A stretch of DNA of 64,000 nt, taken from NCBI RefSeq assembly GCF_036884655.1, contig NC_088342.1, forward strand, positions 34,337,501 through 34,401,500, in the 5' to 3' direction. Source of the DNA: Musa acuminata AAA Group (Eukaryota > Streptophyta > Magnoliopsida > Zingiberales > Musaceae). A model generated the notes under the pieces. The model was not told the origin of the DNA. It made no database searches and saw only the letters and a program-made list of their open reading frames with translations. The position numbers and the translations under genes were made by a program. Positions 22,211 through 32,741 of the stretch are shown piece by piece (within the stretch, counting starts at the first letter, position 1; the number at the start of each line of letters is the position of its first letter).

Positions 22211-22350
22211 TGTAATATCCCTCACTTTTAAAAATTATTAATAAAGATTTATTTATAAATTGGAGGACCTATATGTAAATATAAAAATTTCAAGGACTAA
22301 ACTGTTATGTTAAAAAAAAAAAAAGAGAAAACCAAAAATTTTGGTTTTAA

Positions 22351-23580
22351 CCCACCGCCTCCCACGCTCTCTATTTCTTGAAAAATAGAGAGAGGAGCGG
22401 TGGGGCGTGGGGAGAAGAAAAGAAGAAGAAGAGGGAGAAGAGAAGAAAAGAAGAAGAAGAAGAGAGGGAAGAGGGAGAGGAAAGAGAGATAGTTGCAGCA
22501 GCTAGGGCTGCAGCACCTCTGTTTCGTGTAGGAGGAAACAGAGGAGTTCATGTGTGGGGCGTCAGGGAGGAGAAGGGAAGAAGAGGAGAAGAAGAGAAGA
22601 AGAAGAAGAAGAAGAAGAAGAAGAAGAAGAAGAAGAAAAGAGGAGGTGGCTACAGCAAGGGCTGCAGCGAGGAGCTATGGGGCGTTGGGGAGGAGAAAGG
22701 AAGAAGAGGAGAAGAAGAAAAAATGAAGAGGGAAAAGAAGAGAGGAGGAAGAAGAGGGAGAAGAGAAGAATAGAAGAAGAAGAAAAAGAGAGGGAAGTGG
22801 GAGAGGAACAAGAGGTGGTAGCAGCTAGGGCTGCAGCACCTCAGTTTCCTATAGGCGGAAACAGACAAGAGGAGGTGTGGGGCGTTGGGGAGGAGAAGAA
22901 GAAGAAGAAGAGGAAAAAGAAGAAGAGAAAAAGAAAAAAAAAAAGGAAGGATGGCTGTGGCATCGGCTGTAGTGAGAAGGTGTGGGGTGTCGGGTAGGAG
23001 AAGGGAAGAAGAGGAGAAGAAGAAGAAGAAGAAGAAGAAGAGGAAGAGAAGAAGTAGAACCGGGTGAAGAGGCGGCATCTCTGTTTCTTGCAAGAGGAAA
23101 CAGAGGAGAGGAGGTGCTGTGTGTCTGGGAGAAGAAGGGGAGGCAGGAGAAGAAGAGAAGAAGAAGAAAGGAAGGAGAAGGAAGAGGAGAAGGGAAAGAA
23201 GTAGCTGTTGCTGCGGCTGTAGCAGTTGTAGCTGTGGTAGGGGAAGAAGAAGAGGTTGTGGCTGCGGTGGTGGCGACTGTATCTGCGGCAGCTGTGTTTG
23301 GGAAAGAAAAAAGTAGGAACGAGAGAAGGGAGGAAGGAAGTAGTATAGTGGAAGGGGTAGCGATTGTGACAGCAGCTGCGGTCGTGGCTATGATTGTGGT
23401 AGTGGCAGCGGCAATGGCTGCGATAGCTATGTTTGAAAAAGAAAAACGAAGGAATGAGAGTAAGAGAGAGCAGGTGACTATGCCTCTATGTTCTGCATGA
23501 GATACAGTTGTGCAGGAAAAAGAGAAGACATGTAGAAAATGAAACAAGGAGAGGACACGGAGGAAAAGTAGAAGGATTTG
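22351..23580 (+). repeat. Polypurine (GAA/GGA-rich) block with recurring hairpins
   Basis: About 1.2 kb of strand-asymmetric purine-rich DNA, with an almost pure GAA run at about 22596-22637. A degenerate longer unit (purine run, GGGGCGTNGGGGAGGAGAAG, then GCAGC...CCTCTGTTTC) recurs. Inverted repeats mark its units: 22351-22404, 22516-22544 (CCTCTGTTTC / GAAACAGAGG), 22844-22862 and 23079-23105. Long ORFs here are low-complexity artefacts. Confidence 0.85.
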
Positions 23581-24383
23581 GGTTAACACCATCTTTGGAT
23601 ATTCAGATCAAAATCTTTGAAAGGTAAGCGTTTCGATCCTTCATAATCTTTCCTATTGCAAGTGTTCTGATCTTTTTTTACTGTAATTTTATCTCTACAT
23701 TTGCTTTGAATATAAGGAACTTTGAATTGTTCTAGCCTTGCATTTGATATATCTCCTGTTTAGACGTAACGATTTGAATCTGTGAAACTTCCGAGATTCT
23801 GACCTTTCTACCTTGTTATGGTTATAACTTTATGCACTGATCTTTGATTTGGACAAAACTTGTTTGATATGAATATAGACTTATAAAACTTTCTCTCGAT
23901 AGCTTATTTTAAGAATTCGGAGTAAGTTTGCCTATCCAAACTTTTGGTTCAAATGAGCTTATGAATTCTGCAAAATAGGGATCGTAATTTTTGATCTTTT
24001 GTTATTGAACTACCTATAAGTCCCTGTTGGAAACTTTAATTTATTCCAAACTTATTTCATTTTAAACTAGACTCGTAGATCTTTCATTTTATACCTATAT
24101 TAAAAGATTTAGAGTCCAAATGCCTGCCCAGTTTTCTGTTGAAGCCGACCTTGTGAATTCTGTAAAATTGAGATTTATTCTTTGATCTTGGGTTACTAAA
24201 TCTATTGTAACTCTTTGTTGGAAACTTCGATTCATACGAGACTTATTTTATCTGAAAATAGATTGAAATATCTTTCCAAAATAGCTTTCTTGAGTATATT
24301 GGAGTACAATTGATAGTTTGAATCATTTGTTCAATGTGCCTCTAGAATTCTACCAGAAATCAAGCTTTGGTCGATTTCACATA

Positions 24384-24800
24384 TTTTGGTTTCATTCCTT
24401 TGGAAATTGATTTCATTTAGCTTTCTTATTCAATTGAGCTTTATATTACTACTTAGAATTCTTGTATGCTCATCCTTAAAATTATTTGCATTCTTGAAAA
24501 CTATTGTGTAACGTTTATACTATATCGTATTGACTCATATAGGCACACATATATCCCATTGTTCCGCATTTGCTTTCGATATGTGCCTATTCCAGTTTTC
24601 TTCCTTTAGACATTGAATTCATCTAACCTTCTTATTTGAATTGAGTTATATGTGATTACTTGGAATCCTTGTATGCCCTTGCTTTCATTTCTTTTCAAAT
24701 CTGAATACAATTGTGAAAGATTATTTCTTACTTCGTATTGACTCGTAAAGGCACATGTATGTTTTGTTGTTCCGCATGTGCTTCCGATATGTGTTATTTA
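24384..24800 (+). repeat. Two diverged tandem copies of about 210 bp inside the gypsy-type LTR
   Basis: The stretch from CACATATTTTGG to GATATGTGCC (24384-24590) is repeated in diverged form up to about 24800. Both copies share CGTATTGACTCRTAWAGGCA and TTGTTCCGCATNTGCTT. A related pair lies further on, about 24800-25040 versus 34890-35070. Confidence 0.65.
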
Positions 24801-25112
24801 TTGTTCATACTATCATTTTGTACTCTAGTGTTTATGGGATATTGTGAACCTTCGCCAAAAATGGTGAAGGGAGTTATGCATAGAGCCTGTGATGCTTTGC
24901 CAACCCTTATGACTTCACTCAGACGTGGGTGGATGGAGCTCCCAGACGTGGGAGACTTATATTTGGTGGTCATTCAGAAATGGATGTACCATATTATGTT
25001 ATGGTCCCACTTCACCTTCTGTATGTTTGATATGATATCCAGAGCTTTGGTTATGTGTTTCTATACATGCTTTGGATAAGAATGATATGAATGCAACGTC
25101 AAATTCGATGTT

Positions 25113-25117
25113 TGAGC
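25113..25117 (+). repeat. Target-site duplication TGAGC of element G, left copy
   Basis: TGAGC precedes the 5' LTR and recurs at 34621-34625. Confidence 0.9.
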
Positions 25118-26955
25118 TGTTGAATCTCGAATTTTGATGATGAAACCACTTGATATGTGTTTATATTTTAATCTGCATTTTAAGTGACGCAAGATGCTTT
25201 GATCAGGATGAGACAATTAAAGCAGAAAAAATCATGTTGTGCCGGAGGAATATGTTAGAAGATTGGACGTCGGGCCAATGGATCGGTCGACATATCGATA
25301 GAAGACTTCGGGCCGTGGACTTGGGCATCAGGCCAAGAAGAGGGGGTATTGTGCCAAGGATATTGGAGTTACAGAGTCAACTAGCCAATTGGGCAATAGG
25401 TTGCAGGAGAGGACGATGCGCCGAAGAATCGGACGAAGCGTCGAGGGACCAATGACATGCCAAACAACTTGGTTAATTGCTTAGGATTAATTGTCTCGAT
25501 CGAAGTTTTATTTTACATGTGCAGGATTAACTACGATGGAAGTAAGACATGCAGCAGGAGTTACGCCGGAGTCAAGACTATGATCACGTTGGGAGTTCGA
25601 GAGTTCGACGGAAGTCCGGACGGTCGTCGGAGGTTCTGCGGGAACAAATCCGAGAAGTCCAGGAGCTTGCCAAAGAAGCTCGTCGAAACTTGCCAAGTGG
25701 ATCATCGCAAGTCCAGGAGTTTGTCGGAAGTCCGCCGGAGCATCGCCGAAGGTTCGTCGGATGTTCACCAGAAGTTCGTCGGAAAAAGCGATTGACCCAC
25801 TGGAGCAAGCTGTAGTAAATGTCTTAAGAAATTCATAGTTAGCACAATGATTAAGTTAGAAATAGGAGGTGATCCCATTAACTTAATCTTGGGGCAAGGG
25901 CCCAATTTGGGCCCTTGATAGACGCAAATTGGGCCGAATGGATCAGCCCATTCGGACCCAGATTTCTTGGCCAAAGGTGGCACCGCTTGGGTCGGCGGTG
26001 GCATTGCCCAAAGCTCAGTCTCTGAGCTATGGCTGGGCTGTGTAACCGCCTCTGACAGAGGTGCAACCACCCCAGTCAAGCGGTGGCACCACTTGAGCTC
26101 GGTCTCCGAGCTTTGGCAGGAGGTGCAATCGCCCCTGACAGGAGGTGGCACCGCCCAGAGGCTCAGTCTTCGAGCTCTGCCAGGCGGTGCAACCGCCCCA
26201 GTCAGGCCGGAATTCCGGGAATTGACAGTTTTGAGCTCTGAATTCAAACTGGGTTGGGGCCAATAAATACCCCACCCTTTCAGCAATGATAGAGTAACCA
26301 AAAACCATCGAAATCCTGATCTTACTCTATGATTTTTAGAGCTCAAAAGTGTTGTATGAGTTAGAAGTTCTCCTCGCTCTTTTCTTTAAAGTTCTGATCT
26401 TTCAAGAGAGGAGAGAAAATTCTGTAAGGGTTGTCTCCTAAGCCTGTCAAAAGGAGTGAAACTGTAAAAGGGTGGTTGGCCTTCGCCTATTAAAGGAAGG
26501 CCTCTAGTAGACGTTGGTGACATCATCGGTGGAGGAAGCCAGAAGTGGATGTAGGTCAAGATTGACCCAACCACTCTAAAATTATGGTGCTCTCTGGTTT
26601 GCATTTACTTTGAGCATATTATCTTTACTACAAACCTTCTCAATAGCTTGCTGCCTTCTGTACATTTACGATCATGTTTCAAAGTTCAGTATTTTCCGAA
26701 TCGGTGTTTAGACGTAAATCAGTTTTATCGTACGAACATCATATTTCAGTTTACGCTTACATTCTGATTTCCATCATAACTGCAAACTGCCTTTATAGAT
26801 TCGCTTTAACTGCATCTCGCTTGATCACAAGTTAAAGTGATTTACAAATCAGGTTTTCTATCAAAATCACTTTTATCGTACGAACGCAGTTTTAATCGTC
26901 GAAAGTTTTCCGCTGTACTAATTCAACCCCCCCCTTAATGCTCTTGATCCTAACA
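25118..26955 (+). repeat. Element G 5' LTR
   Basis: TGTTGAATC to CCTAACA. A CpG-rich block of TTCGTCGGAAG-like motifs spans about 25600-25790, and palindromes GGCGGTGGCACCGCC and variants span about 25978-26200. The TATA position reads AATAAATA (26262-26269), while the 3' LTR keeps TATAAATA. Confidence 0.95.
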
Positions 26956-26957
26956 AT

Positions 26958-26969
26958 TGGTATCAGAGC
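26958..26969 (+). promoter_or_regulatory. Element G primer-binding site
   Basis: TGGTATCAGAGC, a perfect match to the initiator-Met tRNA complement, 2 nt after the LTR. Confidence 0.9.
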
Positions 26970-27005
26970 GGGGTTAACTCTCAAACGGATTAAAACCCCA
27001 GAGAG

Positions 27006-28589
27006 ATGGCATACGCCGGAAACCAAGAGGGTCATTCTATTACACGTCCACCCATGTTCAATGGGACGGACTACAACTATTGGAAGACCCGAATGAGGAT
27101 CTTTCTTATTTCAAAAGATTTTGAACTTTGGAATCTTGTCGAAAATGGATTTTCGAAGTCTTCTCTTCCAATGATCGATTGGAATGAATTGGAGAAGAAG
27201 ATTTTTGCTCTTAATGCAAAGGCTATGAATGCCTTATTTTGTGCGCTTGATAAAAATGAGTTTAATCGTGTTTCGGTTTGTGAAACCGTGTTTGATATTT
27301 GGCATACACTCGAAGTGACTCACGAAGGCACAAGTAGAGTGAAAGAGTCAAAAATCAATCTTTTGATACACTCTTTCGAAATTTTCCGAATGAAACCGAG
27401 CGAGACTATTGGCGACATGTACACCCGTTTCACGGATGTCGTCAATGGTCTAAAAGGACTCGACAAAAGTTTTTCGGATTTTGAGCTCATAAATAAGATT
27501 CTAAGATCCCTTCCTAAGAGTTGGGACCCTAAAGTCACTGCTATTCAAGAGGCTAAAGATTTAAACAACTTCCCTCTTGAAGAACTAATTGGGTCATTAA
27601 TGACCTATGAAATGACATGCAAGGCTCATGAAGAGCAAGAAGACATCATTCCAAAGAATAGGAAGGATATGACACTTAGAACTTTAGATGACCACTTGAG
27701 AGAAAACTCAAGTGATGAGGACTGTGACGATGACTTGGCACTTCTAATAAGGAAATTAAAAAAATTCATTAAGATAAACAAGTTTAAAAATGATACAAAA
27801 AATAAACTTGAACCCAAAAAGGACCAAGTTATTTGCTACGAGTGCAAAAAGCCGGGATACTACAAAAGTGAATATCCCCAAGCCAAGAAGAGAAAATCAA
27901 AGAAGAAGGCGCTCAAAGCAACGTGGGATGACTCGAGCACGTCTGAATAAGAGGAGTCCAACACTGTGCAAGTTGCTCATTACGCCTTAATGGCCATCGG
28001 AGAGGAGGTAACAAATTTAATTGATGCAGATTTATCATTTAACGAATTATTAAATGCCTTCCATGACTTATTTGATGAATGCCAGATTATTAGTAGAAAA
28101 TATAAATTGTTAAAAAAGGAGCATGATAGTCTTACTTGTAATTTCGATAAGTTAAAAACTGAATATCATGATAGTTTAGGTTCTTGTATAAAATGTCATG
28201 ATCTAGAAACTATCCAAAAGGAAAACTTGCTACTTAAGGACACCTTGAAGAAATTTGAGGTTGGTAGCAAGTCTTTGAACATGATCCTTACAAACAAGGG
28301 TCATGTTCCCAAAAGAAGTGGAATCAGATTTGTGAGAAATCCTCACCAAAATCCAACCACCTTCATAAAAAGCCCCATCCTACATGTTCGACACCAAAGC
28401 AAATGCAACTTTTGTTGCAAACATGGACACAAAACGTATTATTGTCCATTTAAGAAAATTAGTCCGAATAAATTAATTTGGGTTCCTAAAGGAACCATGA
28501 TAAACTCTATGCAACATGACAAACAATGTAGATCAGTTTTTGAGGCACCCAAAAGTAAATGGGTACCTAAAAATTATCCTACCTTGTAG
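27006..28589 (+). pseudogene. gag: Element G gag with one premature stop
   Basis: Start MAYAGNQEGHSITRPP, colinear with the 527-aa gag of M. One in-frame stop, TAA at 27948-27950, replaces a Glu codon in the acidic stretch after the first knuckle; the frame then continues to TAG at 28587-28589. First knuckle CYECKKPGYYKSEY has lost its His and last Cys (His to Tyr, Cys to Tyr). Second knuckle CNFCCKHGHKTYYC is intact. The region in between is predicted coiled coil. The terminal TAG is the conserved gag/pol stop of the family. Confidence 0.85.
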
Positions 28590-29481
28590 AAACATAAACC
28601 ATCCCAAGCTGAGAGCAAGAAATAATATCCTGCTCTTTGGATTCTCGATATTCATAACCCGAGATCCAAAAAGAACACGCGATGCTCCCTAGCCTAAATA
28701 ACAAAAAGAGGATTAGAAAATTAAAATTACAAGAGCAATACAGATACAATCCTATTTGATCCCTCAGAATTGAAAACCCATGATTCTACCTTCACATATC
28801 CTCTGGATTTCCGAACCCATCAAATTGACTTGTTCGTTACTTTCAAATCCAACTATATCTTGAACTTACGTCTTGTAAGCAAAGTTTATCATGGACTTGC
28901 AAAGCTTACCAACTTGGATAATCTGTCATAAACATGCATACGACATTTGAAGTAGAGTTTGCACGTCACTAGATCTATCTTGATCGTGCAAAATTTCTCA
29001 TCTTAAAATGAAAATTCTTACGTAATTACGTAAGTAAAGTTGATTGCTCCACAAATAAAAATTCTTCTCAAGTCAAAAACATTCAAAACAGACCACACAA
29101 TAGTTAAAACAAGTGCTCACTACCTACAGGCGGTGGCACCGCCCTAGCTGGTGGTAGCACCGCCGGCTATCACGGGTTGTAAGCAGTTGCACCGCCCCAG
29201 CCAGTGGTGTAACCGCCCGCAAACTTGCCCCTTTTAAACTGAGCTAGGGCCGGCGGTGGAACCGAACCCAACTCACTCCCTTCCCCTCTTTACTCTTCCA
29301 AAGCTTCTCCACCTCCATTTCTCCCCTCTTAGCATCCCAAATACTCCTCATTTCGAAGCGAAAGATCAACAATCTCTCCTTCTCTTGAAGATCTCACTTA
29401 AGGTATTCTCTAAGAAGCCTCTAAATTCTATTTTTGATTCATTTACTCTTGCTCATTACTATCCTCTTAATAACAGTAATT
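28590..29481 (+). other. Element G: protease remnant, then noncoding leader of the extra ORF
   Basis: 28590-28690 still aligns with the start of protease (RSKK..., then GATCCA and GATGCTCCCTAGC matching the A copy) but is full of stops. Similarity to pol then ends. At about 29128-29260 a block of GGCGGTGGCACCGCC and variants appears inside the element, outside any LTR. 29262-29420 is CT-rich like a plant mRNA 5' leader, leading to the ATG at 29482. No TATA box is clear. Confidence 0.65.
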
Positions 29482-30591
29482 ATGGGCTCTAGAAGATCCT
29501 CAAGGGACAAAGGGAAGAGGAGATTAGTGGAAGACTTTGATCTTACCCTTTTCGATTCAAAATATCATGCTGAAAAATTTTTCTCTTTCGAATTTAGAAG
29601 TGTCAATAAGGGAAAACATGTAGATTTAGATGAACTAAGAGACTTAGAGACAATCCAATGGTTTGCAAACCTACATCTACTTCCTATTTTACAAATTAGT
29701 GAACCCATCTATCCAAGACTTGTTAGACTGTTTTACAACAATCTACAAGTAGATGAAGAAGAAAGAATGTCTACCTATCTCTTAGAACAACACATCTCCA
29801 TTACGGATAAATTCATTTGTGACATGATAGGTATTCCCATAAAAAATAGAGGACTTTATTTTAGAGGATCGTGGGACAATGAAACAGTTGGGACAACATA
29901 TGTTGAAGCCTTAGGAATAATTTTCGGTAATCCCAACTTAGTGATAATTCCTAAAAGCTGTGAACATCTACTACCACTAAACACTAAAGTACTTCATCAT
30001 ATCCTAACTAGCATCATTCTCCCTAAACAATACAATCATGATGAAGTAAGTCAAATGGAATTAGGAACTATGTATTGGATCATGAATGGACATAACATCT
30101 GTTTTGGATACCTTATCCAACAAAACATGATAGAACTATCTAAGAGAGACATGATGCTTCCATATGGTGGTATAATCACTAGAATACTTAAAGCCTACTA
30201 TATTCCAATCCCACCCGACGAAGAAGTGATGAAAGTAGATAGGTTTAGCATAATAAACAAAATTCTACTTCATCGATTGAGATGTGTTTATAGAAACGGT
30301 AATTGGGTTAGAATGCCTAGAAGAACCGATCCCCCTCAACCAGAACCAGAACCCGAAACACCAGTCTTTAGGGGCACTCAATCTCCTCCGATCTGCCCCT
30401 TTGAGGAAACATATCCATTTGAGCAAGCTCATGCATCATCTATCGAAGACATTGGGATTCGGATGGACCGATTTGAACAAAGACAAGATCAGCTTGAACA
30501 CCGGCAAGATCAAATCCTATATGAACTGCAACAAATTCATCGACAATTTGACTCTTTATTTAGGCACTTTAATTTTCCACCTCTTGAATAA
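29482..30591 (+). CDS. Extra ORF of element G, putative plant transposon protein-like
   Basis: An uninterrupted frame of 369 codons from an ATG in good context (ATTATGG). A longer start at 29434 would add 16 residues, mostly hydrophobic; I prefer 29482 because the basic N-terminus MGSRRSSRDKGKRR follows. Residues about 20-180 resemble the retrotransposon-linked family called putative plant transposon protein (I recall PF20167), with the hallmark YPRLVRLFYNNL (77-88) and a following ITDKFICDMIGIP (107-119). Then comes a Pro/Glu-rich linker (about 283-315) and a C-terminal heptad segment (about 321-363; FEQRQDQ and LEHRQDQ are successive heptads) likely to form a coiled coil. No catalytic motif, zinc finger or clear membrane span is seen. 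Function is unknown. It stayed open while gag took a stop and pol was lost. Confidence 0.75.
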   Translation: MGSRRSSRDKGKRRLVEDFDLTLFDSKYHAEKFFSFEFRSVNKGKHVDLDELRDLETIQWFANLHLLPILQISEPIYPRLVRLFYNNLQVDEEERMSTYLLEQHISITDKFICDMIGIPIKNRGLYFRGSWDNETVGTTYVEALGIIFGNPNLVIIPKSCEHLLPLNTKVLHHILTSIILPKQYNHDEVSQMELGTMYWIMNGHNICFGYLIQQNMIELSKRDMMLPYGGIITRILKAYYIPIPPDEEVMKVDRFSIINKILLHRLRCVYRNGNWVRMPRRTDPPQPEPEPETPVFRGTQSPPICPFEETYPFEQAHASSIEDIGIRMDRFEQRQDQLEHRQDQILYELQQIHRQFDSLFRHFNFPPLE

Positions 30592-32726
30592 GCTTGTATA
30601 TGTGGACACAATAACCTCTTGTTGTAACAATTATGTTGTTGTAAACTCTTTATATTACTCACCTTGATCACAATGCCTTGATGACTACTAATCTTTGATA
30701 TGGTTACTTGATGTATTAATTGTTGAGAATATGCAGGGTTACGTTGCTCAATCTCGTTACTCATTGTCGGATTTCATGTTGAAATTAAATGTTTCTATAA
30801 TGCCAACTTTGAAAACCTTGTGTCTTGGTTTCCATGATAAATGTGAAAGTAATATAGCCATGAAATTGATGTGTTATTTCTATGATGTTAATGTGACATA
30901 ATATTACCATGATGTTGATGTATTGCCATGATGTTGATGTGTCCGAATGCATAAACTTGTTAAAATTATTATTCGGACTTTATTGATTGAATGATCAAAT
31001 CACTTAATTGTCATTACATGCCTAAAATAACATGTTAGAAATTAATACAAAAATTTCCATAACAATGAGCATGTCTTCATGATTGTATACTCTTGTCCGA
31101 TTGCACGAAAGTGTTAAATTAAATTTTCAGTTCCAATCAGATTTCATGAATACATTATTCTCTTTCGGACTTTGATTCACATCATTGATTTTTGACAAAT
31201 AGAATCATCTAGCAAATGCATATCTTTTAGACTTATCATGTGAAAAATATTCCCTTTGAGAAATAGATTTGATGATTCTTATAAAAGGAAGATATTTTTA
31301 TGTGCAAGGATTTGATTCACATAAATATCTTGATCCTTGTAAAGCATGCCTTAATATCCTATCGATTTGAACTACACAAATGACCTTCCTCCTTCGTGCA
31401 AAAAGATAATAACAAATAAAAAGGAAGAAGATTTCACTCTATGTAAATAATCTCCATGTCATGTTTTTCTTGACATGTTTGTATAATTTATATCCTATAA
31501 ATGACATGAACCTACTTATGGCATCACACGTATATTTAAAAGTTGTTTATATTGTTCTCCTTTTTGTTGATGACAAAGGGGGAGAAATATATGAATTGAT
31601 GCTATAAATGCCATATTATGTTAAAAAAAAAAGCAAAAATATGAATTGATACTATGAGTGCTATATTTGAATGAAAAATAGATGAAATGCTATGATTGCT
31701 AAATACTTGAAATGTTTGAATCATGTTAAGATATCAATAACTTGTATCATAATTTTACTTGCTGATATCTTGCCATGTGATGAAATGCTATGATTTGTTG
31801 CTAACATGATGCATGCAATACTTATGCTTTTTATTATGATGTATGTGATGTATTGCATATGATGTAAATGATGGTTAAAATTTCCTTAATTTGAATTCAA
31901 GGTTTATCACAATTATAGAATTTTGAAATAAGAATGATTACTCACCTTTGTCATGATTTAGAAATTGACGTAAAGGGTCTTCCCTTTTTTTTGACAATGA
32001 CAAAGGAGGAGATAGCTAGCTTGCACAATTCAAGAAGAAAGCAAAAATTGTACTTTTCAAAAAAGAAGAAATTGCTATCTTGAACATCACCGAGAATTGC
32101 TAGCTTGAAATCTCAAGAAAATGCAAAAATGTGCTATCTTGCCTATCTCAAGATGCAAAACATGCTAACTTGCACTTTGCAACGGAAGCAAAATTGCTAG
32201 CTCAAACTTTGCAAAGGAAGCAAGAAATTGCTCATCTCAAAAGAGAAGCAAAGATTGCTAACTTGCATATTTCTAGAAGCAAAAGTGCTATCTTACCTAT
32301 TGCAAAGAAAAGCAAATATGCCAACTTGCATATCTTTGAATTTGCTATCTTGTATGTTGCACAACTTGCATATCTAAAACTTGATAGCTTGAATGTTCTA
32401 AGCATGATGTAACACTTGCTAAATTTTCTAGCTTCAAAACTGCATGATGATAAAACTTGATATTTTGTTTTTTATGCAATGAGTTAAACTTATATTCCAA
32501 ACACAAGAATAGTTGGACTTCTCCTTTTTGTTGATGACAAAGGGGGAGAAGTATGATGTTATGCATAAGTTTATGCATAAGTTCATGATGACGTGTTGCA
32601 AGTATTCATGATGAATATTGCAATGACTTTGAATTCAAAGTTCTATCAATATGGTATATTGATAGGGGGAATTTGTTTAAACTCCGGGAGTTAAGGATAA
32701 CTCCATCATCAAGTAGTTGTCATCAT
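30592..32726 (+). other. Element G 3' noncoding region
   Basis: No coding sequence is recognised in about 2.1 kb. PPT-like boxes lie at about 31557-31588, 31981-32015 and 32521-32552 (core TTGATGACAAAGGGGGAGA in the first and third). The part after about 32014 carries the TTGCTAGCTTGCA-like array. Confidence 0.7.
32014..32440 (+). repeat. TTGCTAGCTTGCA-like degenerate array
   Basis: Irregularly spaced copies of GCTAGCTTGCA and variants (GCTATCTTGC, GCTAACTTGCA) separated by A-rich spacers containing AAGCAAA. The same array occurs in D (about 262-420) and B (about 8765-9160). A 93-codon ORF across it is a by-product of the repeats. Confidence 0.75.
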
Positions 32727-32741
32727 AAAAAAGGGGGAGAT
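32727..32741 (+). promoter_or_regulatory. Element G polypurine tract
   Basis: AAAAAAGGGGGAGAT directly before the 3' LTR. Confidence 0.85.

Noticed and set aside
22378..23592. Several long ORFs (113-247 codons) on both strands, Glu/Arg/Lys-rich on plus and Ser/Leu/Pro-rich on minus
   Set aside because: They are translations of the GAA/GGA-rich block in all frames; no domain, and low complexity explains the absence of stops.
24738..25079. 113-codon Cys-rich ORF in the gypsy-type LTR
   Set aside because: Lies in repeated LTR sequence; the diverged second copy (about 34890-35070) does not keep the frame, and no family resemblance.
25150..26346. ORFs of 60-193 codons in the LTRs of G, also at 33042-33929, 39108-39455, 46323-46661, 51043-51426 and 59464-59794
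   Set aside because: They recur on both strands wherever the CpG-rich and palindrome blocks lie; they reflect base composition of LTRs, not genes.
29434..29481. Upstream start of the G extra ORF giving a hydrophobic N-terminus like a signal peptide or anchor
   Set aside because: The 16 extra residues are in an AT-rich leader and the next ATG (29482) has better context; cannot be excluded without transcript or protein data.
32131..32412. 93-codon ORF with coiled-coil-like composition
   Set aside because: It coincides with the TTGCTAGCTTGCA-like array and is not kept in B or D.
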